A stretch of DNA of 64,000 bases from CAYZQH01 sp050300015. Its GTDB lineage: Bacteria; Pseudomonadota; Gammaproteobacteria; Pseudomonadales; Cellvibrionaceae. The stretch is taken from positions 124,001-188,000 of the forward strand of contig JBNKWZ010000008.1 of assembly GCA_050300015.1 (NCBI GenBank), read 5' to 3'. Position 1 is the stretch's first letter. Each line of letters begins with the position of its first letter. Under the pieces are notes generated by a model that did not search any database, was not told where the DNA came from, and saw only the letters and a program-made list of their open reading frames with translations. Positions 1 to 8,633 of this stretch are shown in pieces. The position numbers and the translations under genes are program-made.

Positions 1-1055
1 ATCAGGGCGCTACTATTATTATCCGCCAAGGTAATTTTGATGCTCTCTGAGCTTAAGACGTTAGTAACATCCTGCAAGTAGCTCACGTTAAAACCGACCT
101 CGATCGAATCACCGCTATAGTCTACCGCAACCTGCTCCTCGGCCTCTTCTTGCTCGGGGTTGTTGGCAGTAATCGTTAGAAGACCATCGCTTAGCGTAAA
201 GCGAACGCCTCGGTATTTTTCGTTCGAGAGAATAGAGGCCCGGCCAAATGCCTGCTTTAACTGTTCTCGTTCACCGTAAACCACTTTATCGCCACCGGTG
301 GGTAAAACCCGCTGATATTCTGGAAATTTTCCGTCAACCAGCTTAGACGTAAATATAAAGGCATCAGTTTTTGCACGAATGTGGTTGCTGCCCAGAATAA
401 TCTCAACCGATTTTTCAGCTTCATTCAACAGCCGAGCCAACTCTATTACGCCCTTACGCGGCAAAATGGCTTGCTTTAAGCCCTCGTCTAAGTCGGCAAC
501 GTTCACCGGGCGAGTGCACATGGCCAAACGATGGCCGTCGGTAGCCACCACCCGAAGCGAATCGGTTCGTACCTCAAACAACATTCCGTTTAAATAATAC
601 CGAACATCTTGTTGAGCCATAGCAAAACTGGTGCGGTCTATTAAGCGCCGAATCTCCGATTGCTCGCAACTGAAGCTGAGATCGTTGTCACTCTGCTCGA
701 TATTGGGAAATTCACTGGCCGGTAAAGTCGACAAAGTGAATCGACTGCGGCCACTCTTCACTGTCACCTTTTGCTCGGATTGCACAAACTCGATAATGGA
801 CTGCTCAGGTAAACTCCTACAAATATCTAAGAACTTCTTAGCAGGTACGGTGATCTCACCTTCCTGACCAGGGCCTTCTAGCGTGATACGACCGATAATT
901 TCCACCTCAAGATCCGTACCCGTAAGGGTCAGCTCGTCACCGCTTAATACCACCAACACATTGGCCAACGCCGGTAAGGTCTGGCGCTTTTCTACAACAC
1001 CAGCGACCAGCTGGAGTGGTTTAAGCAACACTTCTCGGGACACAGAAAATTTCAT
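1..1055 (-). CDS. dnaN: DNA polymerase III subunit beta (sliding clamp), 3' end cut by the window edge
   Basis: This is the ring-shaped processivity clamp that encircles DNA and tethers DNA polymerase III. Reading from the ATG at 1055 gives MKFSVSREVLLKPLQLVAGV, the usual clamp N-terminus, followed by recognisable clamp segments such as GTDLEVEI, ATDGHRLA and FPEYQRVLP. About 351 codons are visible against a family length near 367, so only the last few residues are missing. It lies 59 bases downstream of dnaA on the same strand, the normal dnaA-dnaN arrangement, and is probably co-transcribed with it. Identification is secure. Confidence 0.97.
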   Translation of the reverse strand, partial: MKFSVSREVLLKPLQLVAGVVEKRQTLPALANVLVVLSGDELTLTGTDLEVEIIGRITLEGPGQEGEITVPAKKFLDICRSLPEQSIIEFVQSEQKVTVKSGRSRFTLSTLPASEFPNIEQSDNDLSFSCEQSEIRRLIDRTSFAMAQQDVRYYLNGMLFEVRTDSLRVVATDGHRLAMCTRPVNVADLDEGLKQAILPRKGVIELARLLNEAEKSVEIILGSNHIRAKTDAFIFTSKLVDGKFPEYQRVLPTGGDKVVYGEREQLKQAFGRASILSNEKYRGVRFTLSDGLLTITANNPEQEEAEEQVAVDYSGDSIEVGFNVSYLQDVTNVLSSESIKITLADNNSSAL

Positions 1056-1114
1056 AGTCAAATCTCGTAATGGTCGATATTCAAATTTTATTATCAGTTA
1101 ACGGGCGTATCAGT

Positions 1115-2764
1115 TTAGGTGGTCAGCGTTCTTAGCAAATTTTTCACGTCTTCGCGAATATCAGCATCCGAATCCAACAACTCTTTTATCTTTCTACAAG
1201 CATGCAACACCGTTGTATGGTCGCGACCGCCAAAAGCATCGCCTATTTCGGGTAAGCTGTGGTTGGTTAAATCCTTAGCTAAATACATGGCAACCTGCCT
1301 TGGACGCGCGACAGAGCGACTACGACGCTTGGAGTTTAAGTCAGCCACTTTAATTTTATAATATTCAGCCACCACCCTTTGAATATTGTCGATACTGACC
1401 AGTCGGTCCTGCAAAGCCAATAAATCCTTCAGCGCTTCACGCACCAAGTCGATATTGATCGGGCGACCAGTAAAGTGGGCGTTAGCAATCACCCTTTTTA
1501 AGGCGCCTTCAAGCTCACGTACATTTGAACGAATACGCTGTGCAATAAAAAAAGCGGCATCATGTGGTAATTCCATTTTGGCTTGGAATGCCTTTTTCAT
1601 CAAAATGGCCACTCGCGTTTCTAGCTCCGGGGGTTCAATCGCTACGGTCAAACCCCACCCGAAACGAGATTTAAGACGTTCCTCCAATCCGTTAATCTCT
1701 TTAGGATACCGATCACAAGTTAAAATGATTTGTTGCCCACCTTCCAAAAGAGCGTTAAAAGTGTGGAAGAACTCCTCTTGAGAGCGTTCTTTTCCCGCAA
1801 AAAACTGTATATCGTCAATCAACAGCGCATCTACCGAACGGTAATAACGTTTAAAGTCGTTAATAGCGTTTAATTGTAAAGCCTTCACCATATCCGCCAC
1901 AAAACGCTCAGAGTGAAGATAAACGACTTTTGCATTAGGCTTCCTCTGTAATAGAGCGTTTCCCACCGCATGCATCAAGTGCGTTTTGCCCAGTCCCACC
2001 CCACCATAAATAAAAAGTGGGTTGTAGGAGCCTCCAGGGTTTTCAGCCACCTGAGTGGCTGCTGCCAAACCCAATTGGTTGGACTTGCCCTCTACAAAGT
2101 TTGAAAACGTAAAATCTGAATTGAGGTAATTTCGGTGGTTTAATCCACCCTCAATATCTTCGCGCGCAATACGGGGCGTACGATAAACATCACCCATATC
2201 GTCAAAACGCTGATGCTTGTATTGACCGTTATTTTCTGAATTGGCTGGGCCCCTCGCCACGTCATTAAAACCTTCGCTCACTATACGTCTGTCTTCATAG
2301 TCCGGTAAGCTATAGGTCTCGGCTTCTTGAGCCGCCATTGGGGTATTACGATCGCTGTTGTTATATCCGATTGGTGTTGTCGGCTCAGAGCGAAACTTTG
2401 AGTCCCGATGGTGACGACTGTGGCTGCCGTCAACAACATCGCCGGCCGTATTACTTTGGCTGGCCGATGAGGTATCCCCTCGAGGCTGATGTGGCTGACC
2501 GCTTGTATTCACACGAAAACTGAGTTCCTGGCGGCCGACCACGGCCACCTCTACAGGCTGGTTTCCCACACGTTGTGCAATCTCTTGAATTCTTTGCAAA
2601 AACTTTTCGTTTACCCAGTCCAACACAAAGCGGTTGGGCGCGAGCAAACGCAAGACACTTTGGTCTTCGTCAACTTTTAGCGGACGAATCCACGTATTAA
2701 ATTGCTGCGTCGACAACTCCCCTTGTAGGGTATCCAAGCAACTTTCCCAAACCGAATGAGACAA
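1115..2764 (-). CDS. dnaA: Chromosomal replication initiator DnaA
   Basis: DnaA is the AAA+ initiator that binds DnaA boxes and opens oriC. Domain I (about residues 1-85) binds helicase. The AAA+ domain has P-loop GGVGLGKT near residue 254 and Walker B LLIDDIQ near 315. Domain IV near the C-terminus carries the DHTTVLHACRKI box-binding signature. The linker (domain II, about residues 90-212) is unusually long and polar, giving 549 residues against about 467 in E. coli. I chose the TTG at 2764 because a GAGG lies nine bases upstream and the product then starts MSHSVWESC, matching the length of other DnaA N-termini. An upstream TTG at 2773 is too close to that GAGG. Confidence 0.97.
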   Translation of the reverse strand: MSHSVWESCLDTLQGELSTQQFNTWIRPLKVDEDQSVLRLLAPNRFVLDWVNEKFLQRIQEIAQRVGNQPVEVAVVGRQELSFRVNTSGQPHQPRGDTSSASQSNTAGDVVDGSHSRHHRDSKFRSEPTTPIGYNNSDRNTPMAAQEAETYSLPDYEDRRIVSEGFNDVARGPANSENNGQYKHQRFDDMGDVYRTPRIAREDIEGGLNHRNYLNSDFTFSNFVEGKSNQLGLAAATQVAENPGGSYNPLFIYGGVGLGKTHLMHAVGNALLQRKPNAKVVYLHSERFVADMVKALQLNAINDFKRYYRSVDALLIDDIQFFAGKERSQEEFFHTFNALLEGGQQIILTCDRYPKEINGLEERLKSRFGWGLTVAIEPPELETRVAILMKKAFQAKMELPHDAAFFIAQRIRSNVRELEGALKRVIANAHFTGRPINIDLVREALKDLLALQDRLVSIDNIQRVVAEYYKIKVADLNSKRRSRSVARPRQVAMYLAKDLTNHSLPEIGDAFGGRDHTTVLHACRKIKELLDSDADIREDVKNLLRTLTT

Positions 2765-3146
2765 AAAAGGCAACCTCTATTCGCGCCGTCTAACCCTTAC
2801 TAAAGCCCAATCAGCCTTCGCTCAGACGTACGCGCATCTTATTGTGTGTATTTGAACATTGCTGAGGCAAAAACCACAGCCCCCCAAAGAGCGCCAGTGT
2901 TGTTAACCTGCACTCAATCAATCAGTCCATCAACATACCCAACTCCTTAATACAGAATACCTATATAAAGGAAGGAAGAATTTTGGCGATTGGCGCCTGC
3001 TAAAAACCCGGGGGTTATTTGAAAACTGCACGCAGAAGAACCACGGCTAACAGCGCAATGAAGTTTACAACCTATACAGACTAATATGTTGTTTTATGCG
3101 CCATTATTTTTAACAATATCTGTGGGTAAAACCTCTACGATACGCC

Positions 3147-3155
3147 TTATCCACA
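3147..3155 (+). promoter_or_regulatory. DnaA box TTATCCACA
   Basis: This is a perfect match to the strong E. coli-type DnaA box, inside the dnaA-rpmH gap and next to the near-consensus TTACCCACA at 3121-3129 on the other strand. Confidence 0.8.
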
Positions 3156-3292
3156 GCTCTAAGGTAGTTCTAAATAATTAGAGCTTTTGAGATTCCTTTA
3201 TAATCAAAGGCTTGAATAATTTTTATTGTAGTTTAATTGACTTTCCACACATTATCATCTGTAAGCGCACATAGCAGGTGCAATACACAAAC

Positions 3293-3301
3293 TGTGGATA
3301 A
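3293..3301 (-). promoter_or_regulatory. DnaA box TTATCCACA
   Basis: The plus strand reads TGTGGATAA, the complement of a perfect DnaA box. It lies to the right of the AT-rich stretch, so the two perfect boxes flank it in opposite orientation. Confidence 0.8.
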
Positions 3302-3409
3302 GCCTGTTAATAAACTGGTTACAATATGTTCAAAAGTGAGATTCCACTTCGCGAGGGCCAGTGCTAAGGTATTCGCATCACAATCAACAGCCTTTGTTTT
3401 CCAACGGAC

Positions 3410-3436
3410 TTGATTTTAAGGACCGACTTCTATAAG
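3410..3436 (+). promoter_or_regulatory. Putative sigma-70 promoter for rpmH-rnpA
   Basis: TTGATT (3410-3415) and TATAAG (3431-3436) are separated by 15 bases, about 70 bases before the rpmH start. The spacer is short, so the call is tentative, but no better pair is seen and the operon needs a promoter here. Confidence 0.4.
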
Positions 3437-3505
3437 ATCGCGCGTCCAAATTTAGGGCCTGGGTAGCCAGGGTATCGTCAACCGTTCTCACATCCTAGGG
3501 TCGCT

Positions 3506-3640
3506 ATGAAAAGAACATTCCAACCCAGTAACACATCACGTAAGCGCACTCATGGCTTCCGTGCACGCATGGCCACAAAAAATGGTCGTAAAATTTTGGC
3601 TCGTCGTCGTGCTAAGGGCCGCAAAGTTCTTTGCGCCTAA
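3506..3640 (+). CDS. rpmH: 50S ribosomal protein L34
   Basis: This 44-residue, very basic protein begins MKRTFQPSNTSRKRTHGFRA and continues with RMATKNGRKILARRRAKGRK, the diagnostic L34 sequence. L34 is a small 23S rRNA-binding protein of the large subunit. It starts the rpmH-rnpA-yidD-yidC-mnmE run on the right side of oriC, 32 bases before rnpA, as in most bacteria. Identification is certain from sequence and context. Confidence 0.98.
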   Translation: MKRTFQPSNTSRKRTHGFRARMATKNGRKILARRRAKGRKVLCA

Positions 3641-3672
3641 AACCAATGACATAACCGCCGAGGTGTTCGGCT

Positions 3673-4110
3673 TTGACTGTTCAACCCAATTTACATTGTC
3701 AAAGTGACACCACAACCCTCTCTTGCGAGAGGGTTTTCTTTACAAAGCACCAACGCCTCCTTAAACCGAGTGAATTTCAAAACGTCTTTAACGACGCGCC
3801 TTTTCGTGCCTCCAACCCTCAGATTCTCATCCTTGCTTGCCCCAGCTCTAGTAACACTGCACGCCTTGGGCTCGTGATTGCGAAAAAGCACGTTAAGCGA
3901 GCGGTTGATCGCAACCGAATCAAGCGAGTGGCACGAGAAACCTTTAGGCTCCAACAGCACAAACTGCCACCAATAGATGCTATAGTGCTGGCCCGTCGCG
4001 GGGCACACACACTGTCAACAGAGGAACTGGGGTCAATTTTCAACGGGTTATGGAGACGGGTTCGCAAGCGCGCTCAATCTGTCCTCAATCAAGAGTCAGT
4101 TGAACAATGA
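3673..4110 (+). CDS. rnpA: Ribonuclease P protein component
   Basis: This is the protein cofactor of RNase P, which matures the 5' ends of tRNAs. It carries the RNR family signature (AVDRNRIKRVARE, residues 77-89) and the hydrophobic start RLLKPSEFQNVF. At 145 residues it is longer than the usual 115-130 because of an N-terminal extension before residue 22. The annotated start is TTG at 3673 and the true start could be further in. The stop overlaps the yidD ATG (ATGA at 4107-4110), indicating translational coupling. Confidence 0.95.
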   Translation: MTVQPNLHCQSDTTTLSCERVFFTKHQRLLKPSEFQNVFNDAPFRASNPQILILACPSSSNTARLGLVIAKKHVKRAVDRNRIKRVARETFRLQQHKLPPIDAIVLARRGAHTLSTEELGSIFNGLWRRVRKRAQSVLNQESVEQ

Positions 4111-4337
4111 CACCTATCCTCAAAGCAGTCATTAAAACCTACCAGTACTTACTCAGTCCTTGGCTAGGCAACCACTGTCGTTTTACCCCCTCGTGCTCAC
4201 ATTACGCGCTAGAAGCGCTAGACCAACATGGCTCAGCTAAGGGTTCTTGGTTAACTGTGTGTCGACTGTGTAAATGCCACCCTTGGCACACTGGCGGTTA
4301 TGACCCCGTACCCGACACAAAACACTGCAAACATTAA
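4107..4337 (+). CDS. yidD: Membrane protein insertion efficiency factor YidD
   Basis: This is a small (76 residues) inner-membrane-associated protein that assists YidC-dependent insertion. The family signature CRFTPSCSHYALEAL is at residues 24-38, followed by the CHPWHTGGYDPVP segment. It overlaps rnpA by four bases and precedes yidC by 19, the conserved rnpA-yidD-yidC order. Identification is secure. Confidence 0.96.
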   Translation: MTPILKAVIKTYQYLLSPWLGNHCRFTPSCSHYALEALDQHGSAKGSWLTVCRLCKCHPWHTGGYDPVPDTKHCKH

Positions 4338-4356
4338 ATAATTGGTAACTCTATAA

Positions 4357-6042
4357 ATGAAGATGGATTGGCTACGAACTTCTTTGATAGCAGCAATTGC
4401 TTTAGTCTGCTTCCTATTAATGATCCGCTGGACAAACTTCCAAGAGCAGCGGGTAGAGCTGGTAAACAGTGGGCCGAAGGTTTCTGAAGGTTCAACGAGT
4501 ACCCCTTCAAGCCCTTCGATGGCCGTTGAATCCGATAACCCAATGGATTCAACCGATTCAGATATACCGGTGGCAGAGGGTGGTGAAGCAATGCCAACCC
4601 TCACCACCACAGGTAAAACCATCACAGTTAAAACCGATGTTTTGTCCACCGAAATCAACCTGGTTGGGGGAGACTTTCACTATGTAGGTTTACCCACTTA
4701 TTATGCGAAGTTGAATACGCCTGACACGCCTTTTGAATTGTTGGTGAATGACGCTAACAAAACCTACGCAGCTGAAAGTGGCCTCATCGGTAAAAACGGT
4801 ACCGATGCACCAGGTAAACGTCCCCAATTCAAAGCCGAAAAAAATCACTATGAATTACAACCCGGCGAGGAAACCCTCACGGTGGACTTGTTTTACCAAC
4901 AAACAGATGCCGTTCGGATTATTAAGCGTTTTAACTTTACCCGAGGTGACCATCTTGTTGATGTGTCTTACATTATCCACAATCAGAGTACTACCCCTTG
5001 GGAAGGCCAATTATACGGACAAATCAAACGCAACGACTTTAACCCGGTTGCCTCGACTGGGGTAGGTATGAAACCCTTTTTGGGCGCCGCCACCACTACA
5101 GACGAAGACAATTATAAAAAGTTTTCTTTCGATGACCTTGAAGATGAGAAGGTGAACTTTGAAAAGGCCGGCGGCTGGGTCGCCATGGTTCAGCATTATT
5201 TTATCAGCGCATGGATCCCTAACGCTGAAGACACGAACGAATTCGAATTGTTTCAATCCAAAAAATCAGGCTTGTTTTACTTACGTTTTTTTAGCCCAAA
5301 GTTTGAAGTCGCTGCCGGTAGTGTTGGCGAAAAGCACTTTAGTTTCTACGCAGGCCCCAAAGACATCAAAACACTTGAGACCGTGTCACCTTATTTAGAT
5401 CTTACCGTGGACTACGGCATACTATGGTGGATTGCTAAACCACTGTTTTACGCATTGGATTTAATTCATGGGATTGTGGGTAACTGGGGCATTGCGATTA
5501 TTTTGCTAACCGTCTGTATTAAGGTCTTATTCTTTTATCCATCTGCCGCAAGTTATCGCTCCATGGCCAAGATGCGTAAAGTGCAACCCAAAATGGCTGA
5601 ACTCAAAGAGCGCTGTGGTGACGACCGCCAAAAACTTTCGGCTGAGATGATGAAATTATACCGAACAGAAAAGGTCAACCCCTTAGGTGGTTGTTTACCG
5701 ATATTGATACAAATGCCGGTATTTATTTCGCTTTATTGGGTGTTGGGTGAAAGTGTCGATCTTCGTCACGCACCTTTCTTTTTCTGGATTCATGATCTGT
5801 CGGTGAAGGACCCTCATTTTGTATTACCTCTAATAATGGGCACCACCATGTGGATTCAACAAAAATTAAATCCCACGCCACCCGACCCGATGCAGGCAAA
5901 AGTCATGCAGATGATGCCTGTCTTTTTTACTTTCCTATTTTTAGTGTTTCCAGCAGGTTTGGTACTTTATTGGGTTGTTAATAATACCTTGTCAATCACC
6001 CAGCAATACATCATTACCAAGCAGATTGAAAAAAGCCAATAA
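4357..6042 (+). CDS. yidC: Membrane protein insertase YidC
   Basis: YidC inserts and folds inner-membrane proteins, alone or with SecYEG. The 561 residues follow the Gram-negative layout: an N-terminal membrane anchor (about residues 7-24), a polar linker rich in Ser/Asp/Pro, a large periplasmic domain (about 75-340), and the conserved five-helix insertase region from about 355 (IAKPLFYALDLIHGIVGNWG) to the C-terminus, including NPLGGCLPILIQMPVFISLY. Its stop shares a base with the mnmE start. Likely co-transcribed with rnpA and yidD. Confidence 0.98.
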   Translation: MKMDWLRTSLIAAIALVCFLLMIRWTNFQEQRVELVNSGPKVSEGSTSTPSSPSMAVESDNPMDSTDSDIPVAEGGEAMPTLTTTGKTITVKTDVLSTEINLVGGDFHYVGLPTYYAKLNTPDTPFELLVNDANKTYAAESGLIGKNGTDAPGKRPQFKAEKNHYELQPGEETLTVDLFYQQTDAVRIIKRFNFTRGDHLVDVSYIIHNQSTTPWEGQLYGQIKRNDFNPVASTGVGMKPFLGAATTTDEDNYKKFSFDDLEDEKVNFEKAGGWVAMVQHYFISAWIPNAEDTNEFELFQSKKSGLFYLRFFSPKFEVAAGSVGEKHFSFYAGPKDIKTLETVSPYLDLTVDYGILWWIAKPLFYALDLIHGIVGNWGIAIILLTVCIKVLFFYPSAASYRSMAKMRKVQPKMAELKERCGDDRQKLSAEMMKLYRTEKVNPLGGCLPILIQMPVFISLYWVLGESVDLRHAPFFFWIHDLSVKDPHFVLPLIMGTTMWIQQKLNPTPPDPMQAKVMQMMPVFFTFLFLVFPAGLVLYWVVNNTLSITQQYIITKQIEKSQ

Positions 6043-7394
6043 TGTACGCAACGAATGAGACCATTGCTGCCATTGCCACAGCACCAGGGCGTGGCAGCGT
6101 GGGTATTGTTCGAATATCCGGCCCTCATACTGCAGCCATCGCACAATTGCTTTTGGGGTTTTCTCCCACACCTCGCCAGGCACACTACACCGATTTTTAT
6201 AATTCCGAAGGGCTTTCCATCGATAAAGGTTTGGCACTCTATTTTAAAGGGCCAAAATCCTTCACTGGAGAGGATGTGTTAGAGCTACAAGGCCATGGTG
6301 GCCCCGTAGTGTTAGATATGCTACTCACCACGGTATTACAACACGGCGCCCGGTTGGCTAAGCCGGGAGAGTTTTCTGAGCGTGCGTTCTTAAACGACAA
6401 GATGGACTTGGCACAAGCCGAGGCCATTGCAGATTTAATTAATGCCTCATCTGAGCAAGCAGCCAAACAGGCCATGGCTTCGTTACAAGGCGCTTTCTCC
6501 CAAAAAATTGATGCCTTACTACAACAGTTAATTCAGTTACGGATGTATGTTGAATCTGCCATTGATTTCCCCGAAGAAGAAATTGATTTTTTATCGGACC
6601 AAAACATTCACCAAACCTTGCAACAAGTGATTGAGGCAGCACAATCGGTTTTGTCACAGGCCAAGCAAGGTAGCCTGATTAGGGACGGCATGAAGGTGGT
6701 GATTGCAGGACGCCCCAACGCTGGAAAATCCAGTTTATTAAATGCTTTATCTGACAAAAATGTTGCCATTGTCACGGACATTGCAGGCACCACACGTGAT
6801 GTTCTACGCGAACACATTCATATCGATGGTATGCCGTTACACATTGTGGATACCGCAGGTTTACGTGACAGCTCTGATCGGGTGGAAAGCATTGGCATTG
6901 AGCGCGCATGGGAAGAAATCCACAAGGCAGACCGCATATTACTTATACTCGACAGCACGGATCCAACACAACTGAACGCACAATCACACTGGCCTGAGTT
7001 CTTTAACCACCCAGAACTCGTTCAAAAACTGACGCTGCTCTATAACAAGGTCGACATCCACCCTGTCGAACAAAGCCCCTCTGACGCGGCAATCGCCATC
7101 AGCGCAAAAACGGGCCAAGGCCTGGACACCCTAAAACACCACCTAAAAGACGTTATGGGCTTTGCCACCACCACAGAAGGTGGATTCAGTGCCAGAAGAC
7201 GCCACCTGAGTGCCATACAAACGGCCTTGCGATGCTTAGAGGATGGGCACACGCAACTGGCGGATCACCAAGCAGGTGAATTATTGGCAGAAGATCTACG
7301 AGCTGCTCAAAATGCTCTGAGCGAAGTCACCGGTGCGTTCACACCCGACGATTTACTGGGTGAAATCTTCTCCAGCTTTTGTATTGGCAAATAA
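6042..7394 (+). CDS. mnmE: tRNA modification GTPase MnmE
   Basis: With MnmG this GTPase makes the cmnm5 modification of wobble U34 in several tRNAs. The order is an N-terminal tetrahydrofolate-binding domain (about 1-120), helical domain, and a G domain with P-loop GRPNAGKSS (about 223-231), DIAGTTRD, DTAG (about 270) and NKVD. The family C-terminal CIGK motif ends the 450-residue protein. Its partner mnmG lies 1.2 kb downstream, separated by a DnaA-box-rich gap and one small gene. Confidence 0.98.
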   Translation: MYATNETIAAIATAPGRGSVGIVRISGPHTAAIAQLLLGFSPTPRQAHYTDFYNSEGLSIDKGLALYFKGPKSFTGEDVLELQGHGGPVVLDMLLTTVLQHGARLAKPGEFSERAFLNDKMDLAQAEAIADLINASSEQAAKQAMASLQGAFSQKIDALLQQLIQLRMYVESAIDFPEEEIDFLSDQNIHQTLQQVIEAAQSVLSQAKQGSLIRDGMKVVIAGRPNAGKSSLLNALSDKNVAIVTDIAGTTRDVLREHIHIDGMPLHIVDTAGLRDSSDRVESIGIERAWEEIHKADRILLILDSTDPTQLNAQSHWPEFFNHPELVQKLTLLYNKVDIHPVEQSPSDAAIAISAKTGQGLDTLKHHLKDVMGFATTTEGGFSARRRHLSAIQTALRCLEDGHTQLADHQAGELLAEDLRAAQNALSEVTGAFTPDDLLGEIFSSFCIGK

Positions 7395-7973
7395 CACCAC
7401 ATTCTTCTCATTTCCTACTGCGTTACCAACAAGTCAAGCCTAGACCAACCCCCTCCACCAAAACACCTCTATTACACACTTACTCACACATTGCAGGCAA
7501 CTTACCCACACTCACCCCACACCCTTACCAACACCCATCACAAAACGCCAAGTTATCCACACTTTTCAACAAGCTAACAACAAACTGCACACAAGCTTTT
7601 ACCTGTCTGTGCAAAACCCCTAACTTAACAACTGGACAAACTCTGTGTAGCCATAGAAGCTATCCACAATAATATTGATTGTTTTTTGTACTGCTTAATA
7701 ACCCCCGTATTCATACACACCTCATACGCAATTACACAGCGCAAACAAAGCCCCAGTACATAAGTTTTTAGGCCAATAACACTTTGATTTATATACATTT
7801 TTTGGGATTACGCACAGATAGCGATTGAGACTATAGATTCAATATCTTTAAAACCTTTACAAATAAACACTATTTTCTTACATACCAAATGCTTTATTTT
7901 TAACTGAGAAAATTGATTTAAACTGATTAAAAAATCAACTAAACTAAGCCCATTCTCGGATAAAGGAAAAACC
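7395..7973. other. DnaA-box-rich AT-rich intergenic region, candidate second origin-like element
   Basis: This 579-base non-coding gap is poor in G on the plus strand over 7395-7660, then AT-rich. It contains a perfect DnaA box TTATCCACA (7553-7561) and one-mismatch boxes TTACTCACA (7480-7488), TTACCCACA (7502-7510), CTATCCACA (7660-7668) and TTACGCACA (7808-7816). All are on the plus strand. A very AT-rich stretch at about 7830-7960 follows. Its position just before mnmG (gidA) recalls the enterobacterial oriC location. Whether it fires or titrates DnaA cannot be decided from sequence. Confidence 0.6.
7553..7561 (+). promoter_or_regulatory. DnaA box TTATCCACA in the mnmE-mnmG gap
   Basis: A perfect consensus box. 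Four one-mismatch boxes in the same orientation lie within 260 bases either side. Confidence 0.7.
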
Positions 7974-8537
7974 GTGCAGCAATTTTTTATTTCACAGGGA
8001 CTTGCAGAGTGCATCCCTCAAGCAGTACAACCTGCACCTTCTCTCGCTACCGAAGTGCTGACTTGGTATGGCCATGTGGTTCCCACCAGTAGCGGTCAGT
8101 TTTTTGTGTTTATGGAGCACAGCACTCGATATTGCCTTGTCGTTCATGAAGACAACGTACCCGACCAATTTGAGCAAACCCAAATTGGCCGAATGATTCA
8201 GTCATTTCTTACTCAATCCGTTATTGAGCTCACTGGCGTTAATGACAAAATTGGTAAACGAATCAGTGTATTGATGGATGAAATGTGCCAAACTTCTCAG
8301 GTCAACGTGGGCTTGGATTACGCCATCAGCGCTGATTTATTCGATGTGGCTTGCCAGTTACAAATTGTGATTGAAGATTTGGGCAGTTATTCAGCAGAGA
8401 CTTTAAGCGAGGTGAATCTCGCTTATCATTTGAACCAAAATTCTGAGCACGGGGCAGTAGCAGGTAGCACCCCACTTGATCGCTTTAAAAAACTATGGGT
8501 TCAAAAACTGGGCCTAAATGTGGCGGCCAGTCACTGA
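7974..8537 (+). CDS. Conserved hypothetical protein, possibly DUF6933-like
   Basis: This 187-residue protein has no signal peptide and no obvious membrane segment. The GTG start at 7974 has an AAAGGA six bases upstream. The N-terminal half (LTWYGHVVPTSSGQFFVFME then RYCLVVHE) resembles small proteins in which a W..H pair is followed by a strand that handles a reported value, as in DUF6933. That match is from memory and weak. It sits between a DnaA-box cluster and mnmG and is co-directional with both, but 96 bases separate it from mnmG. No function can be assigned. Confidence 0.7.
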   Translation: MQQFFISQGLAECIPQAVQPAPSLATEVLTWYGHVVPTSSGQFFVFMEHSTRYCLVVHEDNVPDQFEQTQIGRMIQSFLTQSVIELTGVNDKIGKRISVLMDEMCQTSQVNVGLDYAISADLFDVACQLQIVIEDLGSYSAETLSEVNLAYHLNQNSEHGAVAGSTPLDRFKKLWVQKLGLNVAASH

Positions 8538-8633
8538 GCGACCCAACCTCCAAAAATGGCGATTACTTTTTGATCGCCTATGCAAAACCTTCTATAATCG
8601 CCCGGCTTTTCTCTCTCGAACACGAGCGTCACT

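Larger units (their letters stand above)
2765..3505. other. Probable chromosomal replication origin (oriC) between dnaA and rpmH
   Basis: This 741-base gap separates leftward dnaA-dnaN from rightward rpmH-rnpA, the position of oriC in Pseudomonas. It contains two perfect DnaA boxes TTATCCACA (3147-3155 plus; 3293-3301 minus) and one near-match TTACCCACA (3121-3129 minus). A strongly AT-rich stretch at about 3165-3245 between the boxes could be the unwinding element. No coding sequence is seen. The switch in gene orientation also supports initiation here. That it is the active origin is inferred. Confidence 0.75.

Noticed and set aside
7379..7672. 97-codon open frame in the mnmE-mnmG gap
   Set aside because: It overlaps the mnmE end and reads the C-rich, G-poor DNA that holds the DnaA boxes. 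The translation is Pro/Thr/His-rich without domain character, and no ribosome binding site is seen.
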